From JACCXG01 sp963785755 (GTDB lineage Bacteria > Acidobacteriota > Vicinamibacteria > Vicinamibacterales > 2-12-FULL-66-21): a stretch of 64,000 nt of DNA. The notes beneath the pieces were generated by a model. The model saw only the letters and a list, made by a program, of their open reading frames with translations. It had not been told where the DNA came from and made no database searches. The stretch is from positions 1 through 64,000 of the forward strand of contig CAWAXG010000071.1 in the NCBI GenBank assembly GCA_963785755.1, written 5' to 3'. Positions 56,222 to 64,000 of the stretch are shown piece by piece. The first letter of the stretch is position 1. Every line of letters begins with the position of its first letter. The translations under genes were made by a program, and so were the position numbers.

Positions 56222-57590
56222 ATGCCCCGTTCAGCGTCTCGCCTCCCACTCGCCGCCGCGCTGGCCGCGAGCGTCGCCGGTCTGCCGGCCGCGGCCCGAT
56301 CCGAACAGCCGCTGCCAGCGGGGCAGAAGTGGGTGGCGTCATGGGCGGCGTCCGCGCACGGGCCGTATCCCTCCGGCAACCCGGCCGCGCAGCCTGCGCT
56401 CGACGCCGTCTTCGAGTCCGCGGCCCGCGGCGCGGTCGATCAGTCTTTCCGCCTGATCGTCAGGCCCGATTTGTGGGGAAGCCGGGTGCGGCTGCGCTTC
56501 TCGAACGCATTTGGCACGGCGGCGGTGACCTTCGATGACGTGTTCGTCGGGCTGCAGGCGGCCGGCGGTGCGGTAGTTGCCGGGACCAACCAGCCCGTGA
56601 CGTTCGACGGCGGCCGCAGCACCGTCACCATTCCGGAGGGCAAGTCTGGCTGGAGCGATCCGGTGACGCTGCCGTTCGTCGATCGCGCCGCGGCGTCGCT
56701 CCTCGATGGCCGCAAGCTGGCGGTCAGCTTCCACACGGCCGCGCCAACCGGTGTGATGACCTGGCATGCGAAGGCGCTGCAGACGTCCTACCTGACGGCG
56801 CCGCGCGGCGGCAGCCACGGCGCCGAGGAGTCGGATGCGGCGTTTCCGTTCACGACCACGTCGTGGTACTTCCTCGACGCAATCGACGTCATGGCGCCGG
56901 ACGCGACGCTCGTGATCGCGTGCTTCGGCGATTCGATCACCGATGGCACGGGGTCGACGCTGAACGGCGACGATCGATGGCCGGACGTGCTCTCGCGGCG
57001 TCTGCATGCACTCCATGGATCGCGGATCTCGGTGGTCAATGCCGGCATCGGCGGCAATCGCATCACGGGTCCGGCGGAGTACTCGCCGCAGTCGCCCTTC
57101 GCCGGCGGACCGTCGGCACTGGATCGGCTCGATCGCGATATCCTCAGCCTCTCCGGGCTCTCCACGGTGATCTGGCTCGAGGGGATCAACGATCTGTCGT
57201 CAGGGGCGGCCGCGGAAGCGGTGATCGACGGGCTGACGCGCGGCGTCGCGCGGTTGCGTGCCCGCGGGATTCGCGTGATCGGCGCCACGATCACGCCCGC
57301 CGTCGGTGCCGCGGGTCCGCCCGGCACAGCGGAGGTCGATGCGCGCAGGCAGGCTATCAACACGTTCATCCGCACGGGCAGCGTCTTCGACGGCTGGGTG
57401 GATTTCGACCGCGCGACACGAGACACCACGACCGGCGCGCTGCGCCCGGAGCATCAGCCAGGGAGCACAATCGGCGGCGCCTGGCGACAAGCTGCATCCG
57501 AATCGCGCGGGATACCAGGCGATGGCCCACGCGATCGACCTGGGCCTCATCGTCCCCGCATCTGCGCCGCAGCGCCGCGTCGAAAAATAG
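56222..57590 (+). CDS. Secreted SGNH/GDSL hydrolase, one frameshift
   Basis: About 455 residues. ATG 56222 follows AAAGGA. Signal peptide ending LPAAARSEQ, then a beta-rich N-terminal domain (WVASWAASAHGPYPSGNPAA, LIVRPDLWGSRVRLRFSNAFG). The SGNH blocks are GDSITDG (Ser), NAGIGGNRI (Gly/Asn) and EGINDL (Asn). The final Asp-His block GDKLHPNRAGYQAM is reached only after removing one base near 57471-57474 (STIGG/PGDKLH). It cleaves esters, probably of acetylated or phenolic glycans. It ends 6 bp from the convergent permease gene. Confidence 0.82.
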
Positions 57591-57596
57591 GGTTCC

Positions 57597-60029
57597 TCAG
57601 TCGCCGCGCAGGGCCGTGATCGGATCGACGGACGTCGCGGTGCGCGCGGGAATCCATGCGGCGATGAGCGCGACGGCGACGAGCAGCACCGCGGACAGGC
57701 CGATCGTGAGCGGATCGACCGGTTCGACGCCGAAGAGGAGTCCGCCGAGCAGCCGTGAAAGCGGAATCGCAGCCAGGCCTCCGATGACCAGGCCCACGAG
57801 CGCCATCGTGGCGCCTTCCCGCAGAATCATCCGCAGGATCGCGCCGCGCTCGGCGCCGAGCGCGAGCCGGATGCCGAGCTCGTTCGTGCGCTGGCTAACC
57901 GAGAAGGCGAGCACGCCAGCCACGCCGACCGTCGCGATGGCGAGCGCGAGCAGCGCGAACAGTCCGATCAGCGTCGCGTTGAGACGCTGAGGAGCAATCG
58001 TCTCGTCGCGGATCTCCTCGAGGGTCTGCACGTGATCGATCGGGCGGTTGGCATCCAGGCCGCGAATCGTCTCCACCACGCGCGGAGCCAGCCGATCGGT
58101 AGACCCGGAGGTTCGCACGAGCAGCGTGGACTGGGCGCTGGTCTGCGCGTCGGGCTGGTACATCGTGTGAAGCGGGGTCTGCTCGATCCCGTCGGCGCGC
58201 GAGTCGGCGGCCACGCCGACGATCTCCGCTTTCGCCGACCACTTGCCGCTGAACAGCTTCCAGCTGATTCTGCGGCCGATCGGATTCTGATCCTTGAAGT
58301 AGTAGCGCGCCATCGACTCGCTCAGCACCACGACCGGGGGCGCCGTGGCCGAATCGCTGGGCGCGAATCCACGGCCGGCCTTGAGCCGCGTGCCTACCGT
58401 TTCGAAATACCCGGCGCTGACGACGCGGGTGACCGTCTTCGGTGCGGACGCGACCGCCTCCGCCTCGGCGCCATCCACCTGGAACTCCTGCTGCTGCGGG
58501 AACGACCCGGCGAGCGGCGCCGCCGAGGCCATCGCGGCCGACTGCACCGTCGCCTCCGCTCGCACACGATCGAGCACGTCACGAGTGAACTGCATCCGCC
58601 GTTCGCGGTTGAAGGGAGTGAAGTCCGGCGCCTGCAGGCTGAGCACGTTGGACAGGTCGAACCCCGGATCGACGGCGTAGAGCTGGAGCAGGCTGCGCGT
58701 CAGCAGCCCCGCGCCGATCAGGAGCGTGAACGACGCGGCGAGCTGGCTGACGACCAGGGCTCGCTGCGCGCGGCGCCGGCCGACGCTGCCCGTCGCGCGC
58801 CCGCCGCCGCTGGACATCGCGCGCACCGGATCGTTCAGGAATCCGAGCCGCGGCGCCCACGCGAACACCAGGGCGAGGCCGATCGAGACGGCCAGCGTAA
58901 AGGTCAGGACCCAGCCGTCGAGCGCGATCTCGCCCGTCCGGTTCGTGAATCGACTGGCGTACTTGATCAGCAGATCGAGCCCGGCGACGGCCAGCCCGAG
59001 TCCGAGCACCCCGCCCACCACCGAGAGCACGAGGTTCTCGGCCAGGAGTTGACGGCGGAGCAGAGCACCCCGCGCGCCGAGCGCCGCGCGGATGGCCATC
59101 TCGCGCTCGCGCTGCACGAGCCGCGTCAGCGTCAGATTGGCGACGTTCGCGCACGCGATCACGAGGACGAAGACCGTGGTGACGAGCAGGATGATCAGCG
59201 TCGGCCTGGCCTTGGCGGTCAGCTCGTCCTTCCACGGCGTCACGACCGTCTCGAAGCCCTGCGACCTGGCATAGGCCTCCGGATGGCTCTCGTGCAGCCG
59301 TGCGGCGATCTGCCGGAGCTCGGCCTGTGCGGCGCCGACCGTCGCTCCCGGCGCAAGCCGCGCATAGACGTCGGTCATGCGATGCCGGCGTTCGTCCTGC
59401 ATCGACGCGCCCACGTAGTGGTCGTTCGCGGCGTAATTGACGTAGAAATCCTGCTTGCGCGCGGTCGCGTAGTGCGACCCTGGCTCGAGGATCCCCACGA
59501 TGAGCGCCTTCTTCACGGTCAGGTCGAGTATCTGCCCGACGACTGCCGGATCCGATCCGAACACGCGCTGCCAGTAGCCGTAGGTGAGCACCGCCACCGG
59601 CTGCGCGGTCTTGCCCTCGTCTGTCGGCAGCAGCAGCCGGCCGAGATGAGGCCGGAAGCCGAGGAGCTGGAAGAAGTTTGGCGTCACCAGCCCGCCGGTC
59701 GCCCGGTGCGGATCGCCGCGCCCCAGGACGTTGAAGGTCCAGTCGCCAAACTCGATGAACTGATCGAGCGTCGTCGACTGCGACCGGTAGTCGGCGACTT
59801 CCACGAACGAGAAGCTGGTGTCCTCGACCCCCGCCGCGACCTGCGGCTGGCGGAGGTGCACTATGCGGTCGGCTTCGGGATAGGGAAGCGGCCGCAGCAG
59901 GACGCCGTTGATGACGCTGAAGATCGCGGTATTGGCGCCGATGCCGAGTCCGAGCGTCAGGATGAACGCGAGCGAGAATCCCGGCATGCGGGGCAGGGTG
60001 CGCAGCGCGAGGCGAATATCGCTGATCAC
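57597..60029 (-). CDS. ADOP/MacB-like ABC permease lacking the N-terminal domain
   Basis: 810 residues, intact, GTG 60029 preceded by GAGGAG. Starts at LRTLPRMPGFSLAFILTLGL and contains both MacB_PCD domains and FtsX modules (VIACANVANLTLTRLVQRER, EMAIRALGA-type block AIRAALGARGALLRR, TNELGIRLALGAERGAILRM) and ends TATSVDPITALRGD. It has no PadR or ATPase neighbour. An inverted-repeat element lies in the 335-bp gap upstream. Confidence 0.9.
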   Translation of the reverse strand: MISDIRLALRTLPRMPGFSLAFILTLGLGIGANTAIFSVINGVLLRPLPYPEADRIVHLRQPQVAAGVEDTSFSFVEVADYRSQSTTLDQFIEFGDWTFNVLGRGDPHRATGGLVTPNFFQLLGFRPHLGRLLLPTDEGKTAQPVAVLTYGYWQRVFGSDPAVVGQILDLTVKKALIVGILEPGSHYATARKQDFYVNYAANDHYVGASMQDERRHRMTDVYARLAPGATVGAAQAELRQIAARLHESHPEAYARSQGFETVVTPWKDELTAKARPTLIILLVTTVFVLVIACANVANLTLTRLVQREREMAIRAALGARGALLRRQLLAENLVLSVVGGVLGLGLAVAGLDLLIKYASRFTNRTGEIALDGWVLTFTLAVSIGLALVFAWAPRLGFLNDPVRAMSSGGGRATGSVGRRRAQRALVVSQLAASFTLLIGAGLLTRSLLQLYAVDPGFDLSNVLSLQAPDFTPFNRERRMQFTRDVLDRVRAEATVQSAAMASAAPLAGSFPQQQEFQVDGAEAEAVASAPKTVTRVVSAGYFETVGTRLKAGRGFAPSDSATAPPVVVLSESMARYYFKDQNPIGRRISWKLFSGKWSAKAEIVGVAADSRADGIEQTPLHTMYQPDAQTSAQSTLLVRTSGSTDRLAPRVVETIRGLDANRPIDHVQTLEEIRDETIAPQRLNATLIGLFALLALAIATVGVAGVLAFSVSQRTNELGIRLALGAERGAILRMILREGATMALVGLVIGGLAAIPLSRLLGGLLFGVEPVDPLTIGLSAVLLVAVALIAAWIPARTATSVDPITALRGD

Positions 60030-60135
60030 GGCGACTCCTCAGGATGTCCATGCCCGACGGCCGGGCATCGTTCATCGTCGTCGTAAGACGGCGATCAGCA
60101 TCACGCTGTTAACAATAGAACATTAACCCCGCGGC

Positions 60136-60297
60136 TCACTTGAGTGGAGCATGAACGAGCCGACGGCACTACACGAAGGCCACAAAGGTCACAAAGCCGC
60201 ACGAAGCAAAACTACTAGGGGATTCTTCGTGGGCTTCGTGAGCTTTGTGCTCATCGTGTTCTTAGCCGTAGGCCGTGCGGGTTAGGAACTCAAGTGA
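60136..60297. repeat. 162-bp inverted-repeat element with period-9 CACGAAGGC arms
   Basis: Perfect 10-bp ends TCACTTGAGT (60136-60145) and ACTCAAGTGA (60288-60297). Inner arms of about 36 bp: CACGAAGGC/CACAAAGGT/CACAAAGCC units on the left pair with CTTCGTGGGCTTCGTGAGC and TTTGTGCTCATCGTG on the right around an 18-base centre. No coding frame. It occupies most of the gap between the permease start and the 3' end of the next minus-strand gene. Confidence 0.65.
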
Positions 60298-60364
60298 ATG
60301 CTAGTTTAGATCCTCGGCTCGCGATCCACTGCGCAATTGGGACGGACGGAGGGACAAGCGAAGC

Positions 60365-61318
60365 CTACGCCAGCGCCGAGCGCACCGTGGTCCTGATCTT
60401 CTCCATCGCCGTTTTCAGGTTCTCGTCGGCGCTGCGGGCCCAGTACTCCCGGTTGAACAACTCCAGCGACAAATAGCCGCGGAACCCGTTGTCGCGCAGG
60501 TCGCGCAGGATCTGCCGCAGCGGCGCGACGCCGTCGCCGGGGTAGATCCGGTTGGCGTCGTTGAGCGCCGACGGATCGGCCGCCTGCGGGTAGTCGTTGA
60601 GGTGCATGAGATGCAGCGACGCGCCGTTGATCTGCTTCAGCGCGGTGAACGCCGACGAACTCTTGTACAGGTGGAACACGTCGAGCAGCAGGCTCGCATC
60701 GGCGCGTCCGGCAGCGACCGTCACGTAGATGCCGTGCGACAGCGGTCCGAGCACGGGGTGCGTCCCCCACAGTTCGAGCAGCGGCTGGACGCCCGCCTTC
60801 TCGCCCATCTCGAGCGCCTCGCGGTAATACTTCGCGGCGTTGTCGAGGCTGACCGCGGCCTTGTTGTTGCCTGGCGGCGCCGCGATGCGCCTGCCGCCGA
60901 TCTGCGCCACCTTGTCCATGTCCACCTTCAGCCTCTCCATCGACGCCGCGCGCCGCGCGTCATCGTCATCGAGAAAGGCGTTGAAGGCGATGGCGCCCTC
61001 GACCGTGAGGCCGGCGTCGGCGATCCGCTTGCCGAGGTCCTTGAGCGTGCCGCCGCTGGACGTATAGCTGTCGATTTCCGTGATCCACGGCTCGATCGCG
61101 TGGAACCCCGCTTTGGCCGCGGCGTTGACGACCGCGACCATGTCGAGTTTGTTGCCTCGGATCGTGCTGGTGTTCAGGCAATAGCCGAACGGCTCGTCCG
61201 CCGGTCGCGTGCGTCCACCGGCGCGCTGCGCCTGAGTCTCGGGCGCGGCTGACGGGACCACCGCGGCCCCGACTGCACCCACGGCGCTGCCAAGTACTTC
61301 TCGACGGGACAACTTCAT
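60365..61318 (-). CDS. Tat-exported xylose-isomerase-like TIM-barrel protein
   Basis: 317 residues from ATG 61318, preceded by CGGAGG. MKLSRREVLGSAVGAVGA is a twin-arginine signal. The sugar phosphate isomerase/epimerase fold follows: FGYCLNTSTIRGNKLDMVAV, AAKAGFHAIEPWITEIDSY, QPLLELWGTHPVLGP (metal-binding Glu), SLLLDVFHLYKSSS (Asp/His) and GASLHLMHLNDYPQ, GYLSLELFNREYW (last Glu). Raw translation fuses it to the preceding FAH-like gene, but only because that gene is frameshifted. Likely acts on a sugar or cyclitol in the periplasm. Confidence 0.87.
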   Translation of the reverse strand: MKLSRREVLGSAVGAVGAAVVPSAAPETQAQRAGGRTRPADEPFGYCLNTSTIRGNKLDMVAVVNAAAKAGFHAIEPWITEIDSYTSSGGTLKDLGKRIADAGLTVEGAIAFNAFLDDDDARRAASMERLKVDMDKVAQIGGRRIAAPPGNNKAAVSLDNAAKYYREALEMGEKAGVQPLLELWGTHPVLGPLSHGIYVTVAAGRADASLLLDVFHLYKSSSAFTALKQINGASLHLMHLNDYPQAADPSALNDANRIYPGDGVAPLRQILRDLRDNGFRGYLSLELFNREYWARSADENLKTAMEKIRTTVRSALA

Positions 61319-61341
61319 TCGCGAGCCTCCGGGTGATCCGC

Positions 61342-62062
61342 TTACACCGACGCCGACGACGAGCTCTCGGACACCGTCACCGCAATCGTTCCGACGCCTT
61401 CGATCGATCCCTCGAGCCGATCGCCCGGCTGCACCGGACCCACGCCTTCCGGCGTGCCGGTGTAGATGAGATCGCCCGGCTGCAGATGGTAGGTACTGCG
61501 ACAGGTGTGCGATGACGGCAGGGATGCGGTGAATCAGCTGCGAGACGTCGGACGATTGCCTCGTCTGACCGTCGACGCGCAGTTCGATCCGGCCGCGATC
61601 GGGGTGGCCGATCTCCGCTGCCGGCGCGATGTCGCCGAGCACCGCCGACTGCTCGACGTCCTTGCCAAGGTCCCAGGGCAGCCGCTTTTCCTTCGCGACG
61701 GCCTGGAGATCGCGGCGCGTCATGTCCAGTCCGCAGGCGTAGCCGAACACGTGGTCGAGCGCCTGGGCTTCGGCGATGCGAAATCCCGCCTTGCCGATGG
61801 CGACAACGAGCTCCATCTCGTAGTGATAGCTGCTCGTCCCCGGCGGATAGGCGATCGTGGACCCTGACGGCGCGTAGTGGTCGGACGCCTTCGTGAAATA
61901 GAACGGCGCCTCGCGATCGACCGCGGCCCCCATCTCCTTCGCATGTGCCTCGTAGTTGCGGCCCACACAGAAGATCCGGCGGATGGGAAAGCGCTCCGCG
62001 CGACCCCGGATTGGCGCGGCCGCCGGTGACGGCGGCGGAAAGAGGAATTCGCTCGGGCTCAC
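61342..62062 (-). CDS. Fumarylacetoacetate hydrolase family protein, one frameshift
   Basis: About 239 residues. GTG 62062. IFCVGRNYEAHAKEMGA, YHYEMELVVAIGKAGFRI (metal-binding Glu pair), GYACGLDMTRRDLQAVAKEK and PWDLGKDVEQSAVLGD are the FAH C-terminal-domain blocks. An extra base at 61492-61493 (GG on plus) breaks the frame; removing it gives LSQYYHLQPGDLIYTGTPEG and the normal end, stop at 61342-61344. The family includes 2-keto-3-deoxy-sugar-acid dehydratases and acylpyruvases. Its stop lies 23 bp before the isomerase-like gene, so they form an operon. Confidence 0.82.
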
Positions 62063-62086
62063 GTCGTGCTGATGGTATCGCAGTCT

Positions 62087-62130
62087 CTAGCGAGGCTGCG
62101 CCTCAGACCATCGAGGCTCCGCCTCGCTAG
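62087..62130. repeat. Hairpin with CTAGCGAGGC arms
   Basis: CTAGCGAGGCTGCGCCTC (62087-62104), eight-base loop, GAGGCTCCGCCTCGCTAG (62113-62130): 16 of 18 positions pair. It sits 24 bp upstream of the FAH-like start codon, in its leader or promoter. Confidence 0.6.
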
Positions 62131-62167
62131 GTCGCATTGATTGATAACGCCGCGCTGACGCGCGGAC

Positions 62168-62218
62168 GGCCTTGACCGAAAACTTGACTCAAAACTCAGA
62201 ATCGAGCCGGTCAAGGCC
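62168..62218. repeat. Perfect 11-bp inverted repeat
   Basis: GGCCTTGACCG (62168-62178) and CGGTCAAGGCC (62208-62218) around a 29-base centre with TTGACTCAAAACTCAG. It lies 40 bp past the DinB stop (minus strand) and 106 bp upstream of the FAH-like gene. Could be a terminator-like structure for DinB or a mobile-repeat end. Confidence 0.45.
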
Positions 62219-62257
62219 TCTAGCGCACGACCGAGGAGCAGGCGCCTCCTTGGACTC

Positions 62258-62829
62258 TTACTGCTTCGCTTTCATCTGGTTCGCTTTCTCGGTCGTCGGC
62301 GGCACGATGCCTTTCAAGCGCAAGTACACCGCCATGGTTCCGTACATCTCTGCGCCGTGCGTGATGACCATCGCGGGAAACAGGCCCTTCGCGACCTGGT
62401 TGGGGCCCATCTTCGTCAGTTCGCTCATCGACGTATCGCTCAGCGCGCTCATTGGCGCATCACAGTATCCGGTCGACGCCTTGAGCAGCGCGATCGCCTC
62501 GGCCTTCGATCGCCTGGCCTCTTCCTTCTCGTCCTTCTTCGGGTTGTCCTCTCCCTTCAGCGTGGCACAGTTGCGGAACTGGGCCAGCGCGGCATGCGCG
62601 ACGAGCTGACCGAAGGGTTTGATGTCAGGGGTTGGCCGGAATTCCCAGTGCTCATCCGGCATCTTCTGCGCCGCCTCGGCAAGGTTGGTTTGCGTCATCT
62701 GATACCCGCTCACATCTCTGCCGAGAGGGTGTACGTCTGGCCCGCCGGGGCCGGCATCTGTCGCGCGGCTGAGGCGCTCGGGATCACGCACATGGCGAAC
62801 ACGAGCGCGCTGAGACTTGTCTGCTGCAT
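62258..62829 (-). CDS. Exported DinB/DUF664-like protein, one frameshift
   Basis: About 190 residues. ATG 62829 follows GGAGGT and starts a signal peptide (QQTSLSALVFAMCVIPSASA). The frame breaks near 62712 and resumes as SGYQMTQTNLAEAAQKMPDE, HWEFRPTPDIKPFGQLVAHA, the four-helix DinB start with its metal-site His, and later ITHGAEMYGTMAVYLRLKGI with the second His pair. Secreted DinB-like proteins are common in Acidobacteriota; DinB folds include thiol-dependent metal enzymes. Function is not known. Confidence 0.78.
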
Positions 62830-62874
62830 AGGACCTCCAAACTTAGCAATGTGCTGAAAACGCACCCTGAAAAA

Positions 62875-62958
62875 TCCCAACTCCCAACCTCCAACTCCCA
62901 AAGCACTCTCAGACGATCGGCCCGGAATCCTTTGGGAGTTGGGAGTTGGAAGTTGGGA
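62875..62958. repeat. Inverted pair of CAACTCC tracts
   Basis: Left TCCCAACTCCCAACC, TCCAACTCCCAAAG and right CTTTGGGAGTTGGGAG, TTGGAAGTTGGGA can pair over about 30 bp around a 25-base centre. Lies between the DinB start and the second toxin-antitoxin module. Confidence 0.65.
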
Positions 62959-63072
62959 GACCGGGCGCAGGTGCACTCGAGCGTGCGACCCGGTTGACTA
63001 CAAGCGGATGGATCGAGGACTGCGGCGGCGAAGATGAAGCGCTCGCCCCGTTTCGCCGCGGGTAACCTGGCT

Positions 63073-63113
63073 GGATTGACCAACTTGACCAATCCGGCGT
63101 GGCACGCTACGAT
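63073..63113 (+). promoter_or_regulatory. Operator-promoter of the second Phd/VapC module
   Basis: A 23-bp imperfect palindrome 63073-63095 (GGATTG..CAA-C-TTG..CAATCC) overlaps the -35. The promoter reads TTGACC (63085-63090), 17 bases, TACGAT (63108-63113). The -10 ends six bases before the ATG at 63120 and no Shine-Dalgarno exists, so the mRNA is probably leaderless. The palindrome is a good binding site for the antitoxin complex. Confidence 0.65.
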
Positions 63114-63119
63114 CGTCTC

Positions 63120-63362
63120 ATGGCAAAGATTCTGAACCTGTACGAAGCCAAGACGCAGCTCTCTTCGCTGGTGGAAGAAGCGGCCGCAGGCTACGAGATC
63201 GTGATTGCCAAGGCTGGCGTGCCACGCGCACGGCTCGTGCCCCTGCGGACGAGTGCTCGCCGCCGGCCTGGGGGATCGAAGGGACGGATTCGTATCGCCG
63301 CGGACTTCGATGCGCCGCTTCCGCCCGGCATCCTCGCTGGATTTACCGGGAAGAAGCGGTGA
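63120..63362 (+). CDS. Phd/YefM-type antitoxin
   Basis: 80 residues. AKILNLYEAKTQLSSLVEEA and AAGYEIVIAKAGVPRARLVP are the Phd/YefM dimerisation/DNA-binding domain; the tail IAADFDAPLPPGILAGFTGK is the toxin-binding part typical of VapB partners of DUF-type PIN toxins. The ATG at 63120 is preferred over an upstream GTG because it aligns with the family start and with the promoter spacing. Overlaps the toxin by four bases. Confidence 0.9.
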   Translation: MAKILNLYEAKTQLSSLVEEAAAGYEIVIAKAGVPRARLVPLRTSARRRPGGSKGRIRIAADFDAPLPPGILAGFTGKKR

Positions 63363-63733
63363 CGCTGCTCCTCGACACCCACGCTGTGCTCTGGTGGCGC
63401 CTCGACAGCCGACGCTTGAAGGGCGCGGTGCGGGAAGCGATTGCGACCTCCGAGCTGGTCTGGGTCAGCGCCGCATCCGGGTGGGAAGTGGCGATCAAAC
63501 GGGCGCTCGGCAAGCTCGAGCTGCGCCAGCCGTTTGCGTCGATGGTTGCCGCGAGCGAGTTCGTCGAACTGCCGATCACGTTGAGCCATGCCGAGGAGAT
63601 TGCCAGCCTCCCGCCGCACCACACGGACCCATTCGACCGGATGCTGATCGCGCAAGCCCGGGTCGAGCGCGCTACCATCGTCACGCACGATCGCCGCTTC
63701 AGCCTGTACAACGTCCCCACCATCTGGATCTGA
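63359..63733 (+). CDS. PIN-domain toxin (VapC-like ribonuclease)
   Basis: 124 residues, GTG start inside the antitoxin stop. Acidic residues: LLLDTHAVLWW (Asp), SAASGWEVAIKRALGKL (Glu), HTDPFDRMLIAQA (two Asp) and IVTHDRRFSLY (Asp). The LLLDTHAxLW and DPFDRxLxAQA motifs identify the common VapC subgroup partnered with Phd-type antitoxins. Cleaves RNA when freed from the antitoxin. Confidence 0.92.
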   Translation: MTLLLDTHAVLWWRLDSRRLKGAVREAIATSELVWVSAASGWEVAIKRALGKLELRQPFASMVAASEFVELPITLSHAEEIASLPPHHTDPFDRMLIAQARVERATIVTHDRRFSLYNVPTIWI

Positions 63734-63783
63734 AGATCGTGGAGAAGTACTCTGAGGTCGCCTGAGGGTAACAGGCGCTATCT

Positions 63784-63999
63784 TCACTTCGCCTGTGCCT
63801 TGACGTGCCGCGCGATCTGCTCGTGTGTCGCGAACCAGACGCCGGGCTTCGATTTCATGTAGCTGACGAGCCGATCCAGCATCGCGGCCCGCGCCCGATG
63901 GCCAATCACGTGCGGGTGCATCGTCAGGATGAAGAGCCCGCGCTCTTCGTACGCGACGTCGAATTCCGCCTTCCAGATCGAGAACACTTCGTCCGGCGT
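63784..63999 (-). CDS. Polysaccharide deacetylase, C-terminal part
   Basis: Runs off the right edge; 71 residues visible. TPDEVFSIWKAEFDVAYEER, LFILTMHPHVIGHRARAAML and GVWFATHEQIARHVKAQ match the end of NodB-like polysaccharide deacetylases of the PuuE/allantoinase-like group (His in TMHPH). The catalytic N-terminal motifs lie outside the window. Confidence 0.8.
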   Translation of the reverse strand, partial: TPDEVFSIWKAEFDVAYEERGLFILTMHPHVIGHRARAAMLDRLVSYMKSKPGVWFATHEQIARHVKAQAK

Positions 64000-64000
64000 C

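Noticed and set aside
60365..62062. A single 565-residue fusion of an FAH-like domain and an isomerase-like domain
   Set aside because: The fusion exists only because one extra base at 61492 shifts the FAH-like gene. Removing it restores a normal FAH C-terminus and stop at 61342, and the second gene has its own Shine-Dalgarno and Tat signal at 61318.
19421..62958. CRISPR array interpretation of the short repeats
   Set aside because: Units are 7-9 bases without spacers, and occur as single inverted pairs scattered between genes; no cas gene is present.

Overview
The window is high-GC bacterial DNA, about 64 kb, with no rRNA, tRNA or CRISPR array that I could find. Gene content points to an Acidobacteriota, most likely a Vicinamibacteria-like soil lineage. 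The evidence is several ADOP-type MacB-like permeases (one with its PadR regulator), a Ser/Thr kinase fused to a TolB-like/TPR sensor, an Oar-like TonB receptor, DUF3500, a PVC-type CxxCH dehydrogenase and many secreted hydrolases. No phylogenetic marker gene is present, so this is inference.

Layout. 1-12.7 kb: a haloperoxidase-like PAP2 protein (partial), a metallo-beta-lactamase protein, an ABC exporter with a frameshifted permease, an M16 protease, small secreted proteins, a Phd/VapC module, a second haloperoxidase and a CsbD/general-stress fusion. 12.7-17.6 kb: decayed genes (an inverted fragment, permease tail, alpha/beta hydrolase) around an ADOP permease and a truncated serine hydrolase. 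17.7-34 kb: DUF1835, AIM24, kinase-TPR, ADOP permease, TonB receptor plus histidine kinase, then PadR plus ADOP. 34-43.5 kb: a large discoidin/beta-helix protein and a four-gene minus-strand operon (porin, amidohydrolase, DcaP-like porin, exported glutaminase). 43.6-53.1 kb: dienelactone hydrolase and TetR facing a plus-strand series (DUF3500, amidohydrolase, aldose-epimerase-like, ThuA-like, heme-CxxCH dehydrogenase). 53.1-54 kb: a graveyard of at least four gene remnants on both strands. 54-64 kb: DUF2236, O-methyltransferase, SGNH hydrolase, ADOP permease, sugar-isomerase-like and FAH-like proteins, DinB, a second Phd/VapC pair and a partial polysaccharide deacetylase.

Three things stand out. 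(1) Long intergenic gaps carry dispersed repeats built from period-7 (CAACTCC), period-8 (ACGACGGC) and period-9 (CACGAAGGC) words in inverted arms. Two copies share a hairpin whose stem differs by two compensatory base-pair changes. One copy supplies the start region of a gene, and an unrelated GC-rich repeat sits in frame inside another gene. (2) A TetR regulator has two matching 16-bp operators, one in front of each gene set it probably controls, each overlapping a promoter. (3) About 17 single-indel frameshifts occur; most are one-base insertions, several in GG/CC steps. Many genes called split here are therefore probably intact in the organism, and I annotate them as whole genes with the frameshift position.
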